Assembly (NCBI GenBank): GCA_039187035.1
Contig: JBCCZS010000001.1
Location: 3,494 to 67,493 of the forward strand
Length of the DNA stretch: 64,000 nt
Reading direction: 5' to 3'
Source: JAJFFW01 sp039187035
GTDB lineage: Bacteria; Pseudomonadota; Alphaproteobacteria; Caulobacterales; Parvularculaceae
The position numbers and the translations under genes are program-made. The notes under the pieces were generated by a model, which did no database searches, was not told the origin of the DNA, and saw only the letters and a program-made list of their open reading frames with translations. Shown here one piece after another: positions 24,754-33,173 of the stretch. Each line of letters starts with the position of its first letter. Position 1 is the stretch's first letter.

Positions 24754-26280
24754 TCAGTCGAGCGGTTCGACGTCGAATGCGATGCTGACGCGTTCGTCGA
24801 CCGAAAACGGCGTCGTGCGGTGATAGAAAAACGACGGAAACAAAAAGAGCCGCCCTTCCGCCGGCTGAAAGAGCGCAGGCGGCGCCGCCGGATCCGTGTG
24901 GTAATGGGCGGGCGGCCGTCCGACCTCGAACCAACCGGCGGTCGGCTCGTCCGGCGTTGCAGGCGGTAATTTCGGGTAATAGACGCCGCTCAGCCAATTG
25001 GGCGCGTGAATATGCGGTTCAAGTCTGCCGCCGGGGTCCAGGATCGTCCCCCACATCGTCAGGGTCCGCCGTTCGGGAAGGCCGCTGAGAAAAAGCGCGT
25101 CGCGCTGCGGGTCGAGCGCGGCGATATAGTCGTCGACGCAACGCTCGATCCACGTCGCCAGCACGGCGAAGGGGCCGGGCGCGCCGTCGAGCAATTCGCG
25201 GGTCTGGCGGCCTTGCCGCGTCGTCAACCCCGCCGGTTCGAAGGTGAGGGACGGGTGCGCGCGAACGCTATCGGTCAGCATACGGTTGAAATCGGCGACG
25301 GCGGTCTCGCCGGTCGCCTGCGCAAAGGCGTCCGGCGGCGCGTCGTACTGTCTGACCAGCCGGCTCGTCTCGACCAACGTCCCGAATGCGTCTGGGTCGT
25401 TCAAGACGGAGAACGCGACCGAGCGCAGCGCGAGCGCTGTCGTTTTCTCGCCTGAGGCCGCGAGCGCCGCGTCGGTCGCGTCGAGGGCCTCGCGCGCCCG
25501 GCCCGCGGCGAGAAGAGCGCCGGCGAGGTTCGCATGCGGTTCGGCGCGCTCCGGCGCCGCCGCGGCGACGCCCTCAAAAAGCGCGATCGCCTCGTCAAGG
25601 TCGCCTTGCTTCTCTAGAAGCCCCGCCAAATCGTTGCGTGCCGGCCAATAGTCCGGCTGAGTGTTTTGGACGGCGCGCAACGCTGCGATCGCGTCGCGCG
25701 TGTCGCCGGCCGCGGCGAGGCAAGCGGCGTAATTGCGCCGGACCGGCGCGGCGTCGGGGGCCAGTTCGAGCGCGCGTGCATAGGCGACAAGCGCGCCGGA
25801 AAAATCGCCCATCCGTTTACGGACGACGCCGAGGCTGTTCCACGCCATCGGGTTTTGCGGTGCGGCCGACGTCGCAGCGTCCAGCGCGGCCTCGGCGTCG
25901 CGCCAGCGACCGAGCGCGAGATAGCAATTGCCGAGATTGAGATTGACGCTTCGGTTTGCGGGGTTCAGCCGCCGGGCCTCGGCGAGCGCGGCGATCGCCT
26001 CCTCGTACGCGCCCGTTTGTTTGAGGAAGACGCCGTAATTGTTGTGAAGGTCGGCGTCGTCCGGCGCGGCCGAGAGGCCGCCCAGAAACGCCTCACGGGC
26101 CTGCGCGCTTCGCCCCGACCGGTGGCGCGCGACGCCGAGGAGCCCGAATGCGCGCCCGGATCGCACGCCCGCGCCGACGAGTTGTTCTAGGAGAACGACC
26201 GCGTCGTCGGGGCGGCCTTGCGCGATCGCCCGTGCGGCCTCCTGCAGGGCGGCGTCTCGGTCTTCGTCGTCGATCGACAA
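24754..26280 (-). CDS. TPR-repeat protein fused to a 2OG-Fe(II) oxygenase-like domain
   Basis: Residues about 1-290 of this 508-residue cytosolic protein contain seven or more tetratricopeptide repeats (for example NYGVFLKQTGAYEEAIAALAEA). The C-terminal 200 residues resemble the putative 2OG-Fe(II) oxygenase family: PHIHAPNWLSGVYY supplies two histidines and LFPSFFYHRTTPF a distal His, followed by an Arg (DERVSIAF) suited to bind 2-oxoglutarate. A typical HxD motif is not obvious; HIH may replace it. Such enzymes are thought to hydroxylate proteins or small molecules, but substrates are unknown. It is convergent with the PQQ dehydrogenase and divergent from the ABM gene. Confidence 0.75.
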   Translation of the reverse strand: MSIDDEDRDAALQEAARAIAQGRPDDAVVLLEQLVGAGVRSGRAFGLLGVARHRSGRSAQAREAFLGGLSAAPDDADLHNNYGVFLKQTGAYEEAIAALAEARRLNPANRSVNLNLGNCYLALGRWRDAEAALDAATSAAPQNPMAWNSLGVVRKRMGDFSGALVAYARALELAPDAAPVRRNYAACLAAAGDTRDAIAALRAVQNTQPDYWPARNDLAGLLEKQGDLDEAIALFEGVAAAAPERAEPHANLAGALLAAGRAREALDATDAALAASGEKTTALALRSVAFSVLNDPDAFGTLVETSRLVRQYDAPPDAFAQATGETAVADFNRMLTDSVRAHPSLTFEPAGLTTRQGRQTRELLDGAPGPFAVLATWIERCVDDYIAALDPQRDALFLSGLPERRTLTMWGTILDPGGRLEPHIHAPNWLSGVYYPKLPPATPDEPTAGWFEVGRPPAHYHTDPAAPPALFQPAEGRLFLFPSFFYHRTTPFSVDERVSIAFDVEPLD

Positions 26281-26369
26281 GCCGGCGCCTCCTATTTTGC
26301 TTTGTCAACGCGGCGTTCGCCCCGCATAGTAGCCGCGGCCGACGGCCGGAGGAACAGGGAGGACCGCCG

Positions 26370-26687
26370 ATGATTACGCTTATCATGCGCGTGCGGATAA
26401 AAACTGAAAAGATCGACGACTTCTCAGCGCTGATCGCGCAACTTGCGCAAGACGTTTACGCGAACGAGCCCGACTGTCTCGCGTTCGAGGTGCGCCAGAG
26501 CGAGGCGGACCCGGCGCTGTTCGTCTTTTTTGAGTGTTTCCGTTCAAAAGCCGCGCATGAAGCGCATCCGGACATGCCGTACCATAAAGCGATGTCGGAA
26601 GCCGGCTGGGCGTGCGTCGACGGCGAGCCGGAGATCGAGTTTCTAACGCCGGTCGCCGGCGCCCCGGCCCCGCTTCGCGGCGTGTAG
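26370..26687 (+). CDS. ABM-fold (antibiotic biosynthesis monooxygenase-like) small protein
   Basis: This 105-residue protein starts at ATG 26370 after AGGGAGGA. It shows the ferredoxin-like ABM pattern: MRVRIKTEKIDDFSALIAQL, then NEPDCLAFEVRQSEADPALFVFFECF, then HEAHPDMPYHKAM. Family members are cofactor-free monooxygenases or quinol/autoinducer-processing enzymes, often accessory to catabolic operons. The His pair in HEAHPDMPYH is typical. It ends 5 bp before the convergent quinohemoprotein gene. Membership in the catabolic island is suggested only by position. Confidence 0.75.
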   Translation: MITLIMRVRIKTEKIDDFSALIAQLAQDVYANEPDCLAFEVRQSEADPALFVFFECFRSKAAHEAHPDMPYHKAMSEAGWACVDGEPEIEFLTPVAGAPAPLRGV

Positions 26688-26692
26688 CGCGG

Positions 26693-28594
26693 TCACTCGC
26701 CGGGCGCCGTCGGCGCGTCGGCCGCTTCAAACACAAGAAGCGCGTTGCCCGGCATGCGGTCGCCGAAGAGATAGCCGGAGTTCACAAGCACCCGCCCGTT
26801 CGCGACGACGGGGCCGGCGGATTCAATCGAGCCGCCGCGCGCCGTTTCGCCGGATACGGACGGAAAGTCGCGATTGGTGTCGAAGTCCCAAAGAAGATCG
26901 CCGGACGCTTTGTCATAGGCGCGCAAATGGCCGTCAAACGCGCCGGCGAACACGAGGTCCCCGGCGACGGTGACGGGGGCGGAATAGCCGGGATCGCACG
27001 CGGGTTTTTCCTCTTCGGCGCAGGTTAGCGGCGCCGCGGCGAACCAGCGCGTTTCTCCCGTGGCGGCGTCGAGCGCGAAGAGGCCGGGTTTGCGCTCGCC
27101 TTTGAAGCGGCCGATAAACTCCGTGTCGGCGTTCGGCGCGTAGACGGTGCGCCCGTCGCTCGCCATGCCCCAGTGGACGCCGCCGGCGAAGCCGCCGCGG
27201 CCGATCTTCTTTTTCCAAATGAGGGCGCCGTTATCGTCCGGGTCCAGCGCGAACACGTCGCCGGATTTTTGGCCGACGACGACGAGATCGCGGCCCGTCT
27301 CGTCGGTGACGAGCATGGGCGGCGCGCCGATGTCGAGGTCCGGCCCGTTTTCTTCCGGACAATTCGGTCCGCCGCCGATGAAACACGCCATGTTCCAGGC
27401 GTCTCCGGCGATCGACTGATACGTCCAGCGCACCGCGCCCGTCTTAAGGTCGATCGCGAGCACCGAGTCGCTCGTGTCCGCCGCGGGCGAGGTGTACGCC
27501 TCGCCGGTGCCCACATAGAGAACGCCGCGTTTTTCGTCGATTGTCGGCGAGTTCCAAATCGGCGCGCCGGCCGGGTGAAAGCGGGCGGCGCCGGCGGCGT
27601 TGGTCTCGCCGGTCGGCGCCGGCGTTTGCGGGATCGAGTAGGTTTTCCAAAGGAGCGCGCCGGTCGCGACGTCGAATTTTGCGACGCCGCCGCGAAACGT
27701 GCAGCATTCATAGGCCGGGTCTGCGGCGCTCGCCCACTCGGTCGACGACAACGGCACATAAAGCGCGCCGTCGTAAAGGCGCGGCGACCCGGTCAGCGTC
27801 ACGTCCGGGTGCGCGTCCGCGACGGCGCGCCATTGCAGGGCGCCGGTCCGCGCGTCGACCGCATAGACGTGCCCTTGGATGTCGCCGAAGAGCGCGAGGG
27901 GGCCGTCCGGCGTCGCCGCGACGTTGACGGCGTTGCGTACTTCCGCGTCCGCGGCGAACGTCCATCGCGCGCAGCCGCTTGCGAAATCGAGCGCGTAGAC
28001 CGCGCCGCCCTGGCTGCCGACAAAGACGACGTCGCCGTAGACCGTAGGTTGGCTGCGCGCGCGGCTCGCGCCCGGATACGCGAACGCCCATTTCAACTCC
28101 AGGCGCGCGGCGTCTTCCTTTGAGAGGCCGGCGCTCTCCGCGTCGACCGCGCGGGTGCCGGCGAGCGTCAGGCCCCACCCTTCGAATGCGGGGCGCGCGT
28201 CGGCAACGGTTCGGTCCGTGCACATCTTAACCGGTTTCGAACCGGCTGACGTCCCGCCGAGAAACGCGGCGAGCGCGGAGATTTCCTCCGACGTCAGACC
28301 TTCGGCTTGGGTTTGCATGACGCCGCTCGTCAACGCGGCGGCGATCGCGTCGGGCCCGATGACTTGGAACATGACGGCGTGCGGCGCCTTCGGCACGCCG
28401 CCCATATGGCAAGAGGCGCATCGCTCCGCAAAGAGACCGGCGGCGTCGACGTCGCCATGGGGTGCGGCGGGCGCGGCGGCTTCCGGTTTTGTCGGAATGC
28501 TCGCGGGAGCGGCCTGCGCGATCGCTCCGGCGGCAAGGATAGCGACTGCGACGGCTGGGGCGACGGCGCGGATCATCAAGTCTATGGCGTGCAT
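26693..28594 (-). CDS. Quinohemoprotein dehydrogenase (heme c + PQQ propeller, PVADH-like)
   Basis: This 633-residue exported protein has a signal peptide (AVAVAILAAGAIAQA), then an N-terminal cytochrome c domain with CASCH (Cys59, Cys62, His63), then a PQQ beta-propeller with repeated W-motifs (VVFVGSQGGAVYALD, VLAIDLKTGAVRWTYQ, GLFALDAATGETRW). The order heme then PQQ matches polyvinyl-alcohol dehydrogenase, whereas most type II alcohol dehydrogenases carry the heme at the C-terminus. A CC pair (ECCTFRGG) lies in the propeller. It should oxidise a secondary alcohol or polyol in the periplasm. It lies 27 bp downstream of the E1-beta gene and probably belongs to the same operon. Confidence 0.8.
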   Translation of the reverse strand: MHAIDLMIRAVAPAVAVAILAAGAIAQAAPASIPTKPEAAAPAAPHGDVDAAGLFAERCASCHMGGVPKAPHAVMFQVIGPDAIAAALTSGVMQTQAEGLTSEEISALAAFLGGTSAGSKPVKMCTDRTVADARPAFEGWGLTLAGTRAVDAESAGLSKEDAARLELKWAFAYPGASRARSQPTVYGDVVFVGSQGGAVYALDFASGCARWTFAADAEVRNAVNVAATPDGPLALFGDIQGHVYAVDARTGALQWRAVADAHPDVTLTGSPRLYDGALYVPLSSTEWASAADPAYECCTFRGGVAKFDVATGALLWKTYSIPQTPAPTGETNAAGAARFHPAGAPIWNSPTIDEKRGVLYVGTGEAYTSPAADTSDSVLAIDLKTGAVRWTYQSIAGDAWNMACFIGGGPNCPEENGPDLDIGAPPMLVTDETGRDLVVVGQKSGDVFALDPDDNGALIWKKKIGRGGFAGGVHWGMASDGRTVYAPNADTEFIGRFKGERKPGLFALDAATGETRWFAAAPLTCAEEEKPACDPGYSAPVTVAGDLVFAGAFDGHLRAYDKASGDLLWDFDTNRDFPSVSGETARGGSIESAGPVVANGRVLVNSGYLFGDRMPGNALLVFEAADAPTAPGE

Positions 28595-28621
28595 CTTGGT
28601 GCCTATCAGGGGCGGCGCAAT

Positions 28622-29638
28622 TCAGGCGGCGTAGCCCGCCGCGCGCCGCGCGGCCGCGACGATGTCGTCTTTCGACGGAACGTAGGCGGCCTCGAGCGCG
28701 GGCGAGGCCGGCACGGGGGTGTGCGGCGCGGTGACTTTCTCGACCGGCGCTCTGAGCGAGGAAAACGCCTCGGCCGCCGCGAGCCCCGCTATTTCCGATG
28801 CGAAGGAACAAATCGGCGTCGCTTCGTCGACGACCACGAGGCGACCGGTCTTCTCAATCGAATCGAGAATGCTGTCGGCGTCGAACGGAGAGAGCGACCG
28901 TGGATCGATCACTTCGGCCGAGACGCCCTCGGCCTCCAGCGCCTGCGCGGCTTCGTCGGCGACGAGCGCCATGCGGCCGATCCCGACGATGGTGACGTCG
29001 GCGCCCTCGCGGACGATCCGTGCCTTGCCGAACGGCACGACGTAATCGCCGTCCGGCACGTCGCCTTCGTCGCCGAGCAACATCTTGTGTTCGCAGAAGA
29101 TCACGGGGTCTTCATCGCGGATCGCCTGGATCAACATGCCCTTCGCGTCGTACGGCGTCGTGGGCAAGACGACTTTCAGGCCGGGAATATGCGCGAAGAT
29201 CGGATAGCAGGCCTGCGAGTGCTGCGGCCCTGCGCCGATCCCGGCGCCGACCATGGTGCGGATGACCATGGGCGCGCCGCGTTGATTGCCGAACATGTAC
29301 CGAAACTTCGCGGCCTGATTATAAATCTGGTCGAAGCAAACGCCGAAGAAATCCGCGAACATGAGTTCGGCGACGGGGCGCAGTCCGGTCAAGGCGGCGC
29401 CGGCCGCGGCGCCCATAATGGCGGATTCCGAAATCGGCGTGTCGATGACGCGCCCGGCGCCGAATTCCGTATGCAGACCGGCGGTGAGCCCCATCACGCC
29501 GCCGGCTTTTTCGTCGTCGCCGGCGGTCCCGCCGCGCCCGCCCGCGACGTCCTCGCCGATGACGACGACGTTCGGGTCGCGGCGCATTTCGGTGCGCAGC
29601 GCGTCCGTGATCGCTTCGCGTAAGGTGATCTTCGGCAT
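28622..29638 (-). CDS. ThDP-dependent 2-oxoacid/acetoin dehydrogenase E1 beta subunit
   Basis: This 338-residue protein is a full-length E1-beta: REAITDALRTEM, the GEDVAGG block with its conserved Glu, DTPISESAIMGAAAGAALTGLRP, then IVGIGRMALVADEAA and VIDPRSLSPFD in the C-terminal transketolase half. With the alpha subunit it forms the alpha2beta2 heterotetramer that decarboxylates a 2-oxo acid, or cleaves acetoin, and passes the acyl group to a lipoyl E2. No E2 or E3 gene is in the window. It starts 12 bp after the E1-alpha stop, and the quinohemoprotein gene follows. Confidence 0.88.
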   Translation of the reverse strand: MPKITLREAITDALRTEMRRDPNVVVIGEDVAGGRGGTAGDDEKAGGVMGLTAGLHTEFGAGRVIDTPISESAIMGAAAGAALTGLRPVAELMFADFFGVCFDQIYNQAAKFRYMFGNQRGAPMVIRTMVGAGIGAGPQHSQACYPIFAHIPGLKVVLPTTPYDAKGMLIQAIRDEDPVIFCEHKMLLGDEGDVPDGDYVVPFGKARIVREGADVTIVGIGRMALVADEAAQALEAEGVSAEVIDPRSLSPFDADSILDSIEKTGRLVVVDEATPICSFASEIAGLAAAEAFSSLRAPVEKVTAPHTPVPASPALEAAYVPSKDDIVAAARRAAGYAA

Positions 29639-29650
29639 GGCCCGCTCCCT

Positions 29651-30622
29651 TTACGCGTACTCGGCGTAGACGTGATCGTGAAGCGCCGACGGGTCGGGCG
29701 TCGGCGCGGCTTTGGCGAACGCGACCGCCTTGTCGATTTCTTCAGCGACTTCGGCGTCGATATCGTCAAAGGTCTGCGCGTCAAGCAGGCCGGCCTCGAG
29801 CACCTTCGCTTTAAAGATCGTAAGCGGATCTTTTTCGACCTGGAGGCCGGCGATTTCTTCTTTGTTGCGATAGGCTTGCGGGTCCCCTTCGTAATGGCCG
29901 TACCAGCGATAGGCGACGCACTCGATGCTCGAGGGACCCTCGCCGGCGCGCGCCCGCTCGACCGCGTCGCGCACCGCGTCGTGCACGGTGAAGAAGTCCG
30001 AACCGTCGATGCGCACGCCGGGCATGCCGAAGCCGGCCGCGCGCGTCGCAATATCTTTCGCGCCGCAATGATAATCGACGCCGGTGAATTCGGCGTAGCC
30101 GTTGTTCTCGTAGAGGAAAATGACGGGAAGCTTGAGGACCACCGCCAAATTCATCGCTTCAAAAACGGTTCCCTGGTTCGAGGCCCCGTCGCCGATGAAC
30201 GCGACCGCGACCCGGTCGGTCCCGCGGGTTTTCGCCGAGAGCGCAGCGCCGACCGCGAGCGGCGGCGAGCCGCCGACGATCGCGTTCGCGCCGAGCATGC
30301 CTTTCGATAGGTCCGCGATATGCATCGATCCGCCCTTGCCGCCGCACAGGCCGTCGGCGCGGCAGTAAATCTCCAGCGTCATGTCGCGGATGTCGCACCC
30401 TTTGGCGATGCAGTGGCCGTGCCCGCGGTGGGTCGAGCCGATATAATCCTCGTCGCTGAGGTGCGCGCAAACGCCGGCTGCTATGGCTTCTTGCCCGCAA
30501 TAGAGATGAATGAAGCCGGGCATCGTGCCGGTCATGAACTCTTTGCGCATGCGTTCGTCGAAGTCCCGCATACGGCGCATTTTGAGGTACGCGGTACGCA
30601 GATCGTCGCGACTTAGCTGCAT
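29651..30622 (-). CDS. ThDP-dependent 2-oxoacid/acetoin dehydrogenase E1 alpha subunit
   Basis: This 323-residue protein shows the E1-alpha landmarks: MPGFIHLYCGQEAIAAG, STHRGHGH, CGGKGGSMHI and the ThDP/Mg motif running from GDGASNQG (144-151) to ENN (172-174). The GFIHLY and DYIGSTHRGHGHCIAKG segments are closer to acetoin and pyruvate E1 than to branched-chain E1. It is the first gene of a minus-strand operon (E1-alpha, E1-beta, quinohemoprotein) and is divergent from two SDR genes. The 155-bp shared promoter region has a conspicuous A/T-tract inverted repeat. Confidence 0.88.
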   Translation of the reverse strand: MQLSRDDLRTAYLKMRRMRDFDERMRKEFMTGTMPGFIHLYCGQEAIAAGVCAHLSDEDYIGSTHRGHGHCIAKGCDIRDMTLEIYCRADGLCGGKGGSMHIADLSKGMLGANAIVGGSPPLAVGAALSAKTRGTDRVAVAFIGDGASNQGTVFEAMNLAVVLKLPVIFLYENNGYAEFTGVDYHCGAKDIATRAAGFGMPGVRIDGSDFFTVHDAVRDAVERARAGEGPSSIECVAYRWYGHYEGDPQAYRNKEEIAGLQVEKDPLTIFKAKVLEAGLLDAQTFDDIDAEVAEEIDKAVAFAKAAPTPDPSALHDHVYAEYA

Positions 30623-30702
30623 TGCAGCATCCTCCCGTTGTCGCCCGCTTGTCCGGTTTCTTGATTGCGAGCCTATCCAATCGGCCGACGGCAGGGCAAT
30701 TA

Positions 30703-30732
30703 AAAAAACAGACGCGATTGTTTTTTATTGGC
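30703..30732. promoter_or_regulatory. Inverted A/T-tract operator in the E1/SDR divergent promoter
   Basis: AAAAAACA (30703-30710) and TGTTTTTT (30719-30726) form a perfect 8-bp inverted repeat around 8 bases. The segment 30711-30732 reads GAC-GC-GATTGTTTTTT-AT-TGGC and matches the site at 20185-20206 at 18 of 22 positions. It sits between E1-alpha (minus) and the first SDR (plus), so one regulator could control both operons. Confidence 0.55.
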
Positions 30733-30777
30733 GCCCGGCGGGTCGGCGGGGTAGCGTTCAAGGCGGGAGGACTGCGG

Positions 30778-31557
30778 ATGAGCCGACGCTTTGACGGAAA
30801 AGCGGCGTTCGTAACGGGTGCGGCCAGCGGCATCGGCGCGGCGACGGCGCGCAAGCTCCATGACGAAGGCGCGTGCGTCTTTGCAGCGGACGTCGCCTTC
30901 GAGAACGCGGAATGGTCCGCCGCCGACGACCGGTTTTTCCGCGCCCGCCTCGACGTTACGGACGGCGCGGCGTGCGCGTCGGCGATCCGCGGCGCGGCCG
31001 AACGCGCCGGCCGGCTCGACGTCGCGGTTCTCAACGCCGGGATCGGGTATTCCAAGCCGTTCGAAGAGACGACTGCTGACGATTGGCGCAGTTTGTACGC
31101 CGTAAACGTCGACGGCGTTTACCACTGCTGTCAGGCCGTCATCGCGGTGATGAAGGAAACGGCGCCGGACCGCTCCTGGGACGACGCCGCGTCGATCGTG
31201 ATCACGTCGTCGGTCGTCGGGCAGGTCGGGACGGCGGACGCCAGCGCGTATGCGAGCACCAAAGGCGCGGTGCGCATCCTCGCGAAATCGCTCGGTCTTT
31301 ATTGCGCCCAGCGCGACTACCGCATCCGCGTCAACTCCGTGCACCCGGGCGTCATCGACACGCCGCTCCTTTGGGCCGACTTGGAGCGCACCGGCGCGGC
31401 GCAAGACGCGTTTAAGGCGGTCAACGCCGCCCAGCCGATCGGGCGGATCGGCCGGCCGGAAGACATTGCGAACGGCGTCGCGTATCTGGCGTCCGACGAC
31501 GCCTCTTTCGTGACCGGATCCGAACTCGTTATCGACGGGGGGTATACGGCTTTATGA
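30778..31557 (+). CDS. Short-chain dehydrogenase/reductase (SDR) 1
   Basis: This 259-residue classical SDR starts at ATG 30778, after GGGAGGA. It has the cofactor motif TGAASGIG (13-20), NAG near residue 86, and the catalytic Ser (ITSSVVGQ), Tyr and Lys (YASTK). It ends IDGGYTAL. An Asp after the second strand (AADVAF) suggests NAD(H). It oxidises a hydroxyl to a ketone or the reverse. Its stop overlaps the start of SDR 2 by ATGA, so the two are translationally coupled. An inverted A/T-tract site lies about 50 bp upstream. Confidence 0.88.
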   Translation: MSRRFDGKAAFVTGAASGIGAATARKLHDEGACVFAADVAFENAEWSAADDRFFRARLDVTDGAACASAIRGAAERAGRLDVAVLNAGIGYSKPFEETTADDWRSLYAVNVDGVYHCCQAVIAVMKETAPDRSWDDAASIVITSSVVGQVGTADASAYASTKGAVRILAKSLGLYCAQRDYRIRVNSVHPGVIDTPLLWADLERTGAAQDAFKAVNAAQPIGRIGRPEDIANGVAYLASDDASFVTGSELVIDGGYTAL

Positions 31558-32348
31558 CGCAAGAGGCCGCCGCCTCGACGAACCTTGAGGGACGCGTCGC
31601 TCTTATTACGGGCGGCGCGTCCGGGATTGGCCAGGCGACGGCGCGCGCCTTCGCCGCAGCCGGCGCGCGGGTCGCGATCCTCGACAACGCCGATGACGCC
31701 GCGATCGCCGCGGAAGTCGACGCGCTGCGCGCCGACGGCGCCGACGCGTTCGGCGTGCGGGCGGACATATCGGACGCGGACGAGGCGGCGCGCGCCGTCG
31801 GCGCGGTCGCGGACGCGCTCGGCCCGGTCGACGCGCTCGTCAACAACGCCGGCGTTTGGGAACCGAACCCGGTGCCGGACAGCCCGTTGGCGTTGTTCGA
31901 GCGCCACATCGACGTGAACGTAAAGGGCACGTTTTTCGTCACGCACGCCTGCCTGCCGTCGATGTTGGAAAAAGGCGCCGGCACGATCGTCAACGTTTCT
32001 TCCGTCAGCGGCGTCGCCGGCCGCGCCGGCGACAGCGCCTATTCGGCCTCGAAAGCCGCGGTCGTGATGCTGACGAAAACCCTCGCCGCGGAACTCGGCG
32101 GGCGGGGCGTACGGATCAACTGTCTCGCGCCGGGGGCCGTCGCGACGCCCCTGACCGCCGCGCTACGCACGCCCGAGGGCGAGGCCGCCGTCGCCGAATT
32201 GATGGCGACGCACCCGAGCCCCAACGGCCGCTTCTTCATGCCGCCGGAGGACATGGCCTCGATCATTGTGTTTTTGTCGAGCGCGCCGTCGAAAGCGATC
32301 CACGGCGCAACGATCGTCGCCGACGAAGGCATCACGGCGACGATGTGA
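31554..32348 (+). CDS. Short-chain dehydrogenase/reductase (SDR) 2
   Basis: This 264-residue classical SDR has TGGASGIG (19-26), LDNADD after beta-2 (favouring NAD), NNAG near 100, and Ser with YSASK as the catalytic set. The C-terminus is IVADEGITATM. It differs from SDR 1 throughout, so the pair is not a recent duplication and may act on successive steps or on different enantiomers. It overlaps SDR 1 by 4 bp and precedes a cupin gene by 67 bp. Confidence 0.88.
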   Translation: MTQEAAASTNLEGRVALITGGASGIGQATARAFAAAGARVAILDNADDAAIAAEVDALRADGADAFGVRADISDADEAARAVGAVADALGPVDALVNNAGVWEPNPVPDSPLALFERHIDVNVKGTFFVTHACLPSMLEKGAGTIVNVSSVSGVAGRAGDSAYSASKAAVVMLTKTLAAELGGRGVRINCLAPGAVATPLTAALRTPEGEAAVAELMATHPSPNGRFFMPPEDMASIIVFLSSAPSKAIHGATIVADEGITATM

Positions 32349-32415
32349 TCGCCCGCGCCGCCGGACCCTAACGCCCGCAAGTCCCCGGCGCCCGCAAGAC
32401 CAAAGGGAGGAAACG

Positions 32416-32865
32416 ATGGCCGAACCGCTAACCGACCCGTCCAGCCTGGGCGACATCATCATCAATACGAACACGGCGCCGTGGCACGATCTCGGCGAAG
32501 GAACGACGTTTCAGCTTCTGCGCTTCAGCGAGGTGACCGGCGACTGGGCGCTCTATGTGCGCATGGCGCCGGGCGCGACATTCGCGCCGCACAAACACCT
32601 GAGCGACGGCGAATACTTCGTCACGAAAGGCGAACTCGTCTACGATGTCGGCTCGGCTCCAGCGGGAACGTACGGTTACGAACCGATCGGCTCGATCCAC
32701 CATGAAGCGCACTGCACGGTCGAAACTGAGCTCTTGTTTTTGGGGCACGGACCCGTCGCCTTCACCGCCGAGGACGGATCAATCCGCTTTATTCTCGACT
32801 ATGAATTCCTTAAAGGGATCGCCGACCAAAAAGTCGACGCCGACATTTCCGGCGAGGCGTACTAG
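32416..32865 (+). CDS. Cupin-fold protein, dihydroxyacetophenone-dioxygenase-like
   Basis: This 149-residue protein starts at ATG 32416 after GGGAGG. The cupin metal-site pattern is FAPHKHLSDGEYFVTKGELVYD, with HKH and Glu as candidate ligands, followed by SIHHEAHC with further histidines. The layout resembles small cupins of the 2,4'-dihydroxyacetophenone dioxygenase/acetylacetone-cleaving type, which split C-C bonds next to a carbonyl using Fe or another metal. It is the last gene of the SDR-SDR-cupin run. In this setting a role in cleaving a diketone or hydroxyketone produced by the SDRs is plausible but inferred. Confidence 0.7.
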   Translation: MAEPLTDPSSLGDIIINTNTAPWHDLGEGTTFQLLRFSEVTGDWALYVRMAPGATFAPHKHLSDGEYFVTKGELVYDVGSAPAGTYGYEPIGSIHHEAHCTVETELLFLGHGPVAFTAEDGSIRFILDYEFLKGIADQKVDADISGEAY

Positions 32866-33173
32866 AAAGCGGCGCAAGGCCGGCTGTTTGTGCCGGGCTA
32901 GTCGCCTCTGCGGCGCGACGTCGAAGCGGGTGCGCGACGGCACAAGCGCGTGGTCGGCCGTCCGTTTTCGGCCCAGGGCGCATCCACGGTATGACAGGAC
33001 GGCGAGCGATTCGTGATGACCGGCATCGGTCACGACGCCTCCCGGACGTTTCGTCCGAAGACGTCGCTCTTTCGCCTGCGGAGACCGGCGTTTAAAGGAC
33101 GACGACCCCCATCCCGCAAGGCCCGATCGCGGCGCGGCCGGCATCGGGAGAGGGGCGTCGCCGGGGTTCTACG
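32866..33173. other. Convergent intergenic region
   Basis: This 308-bp stretch separates the cupin gene from the 3' end of the receptor on the minus strand. I see no gene and no clear T-run terminator. Confidence 0.4.
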
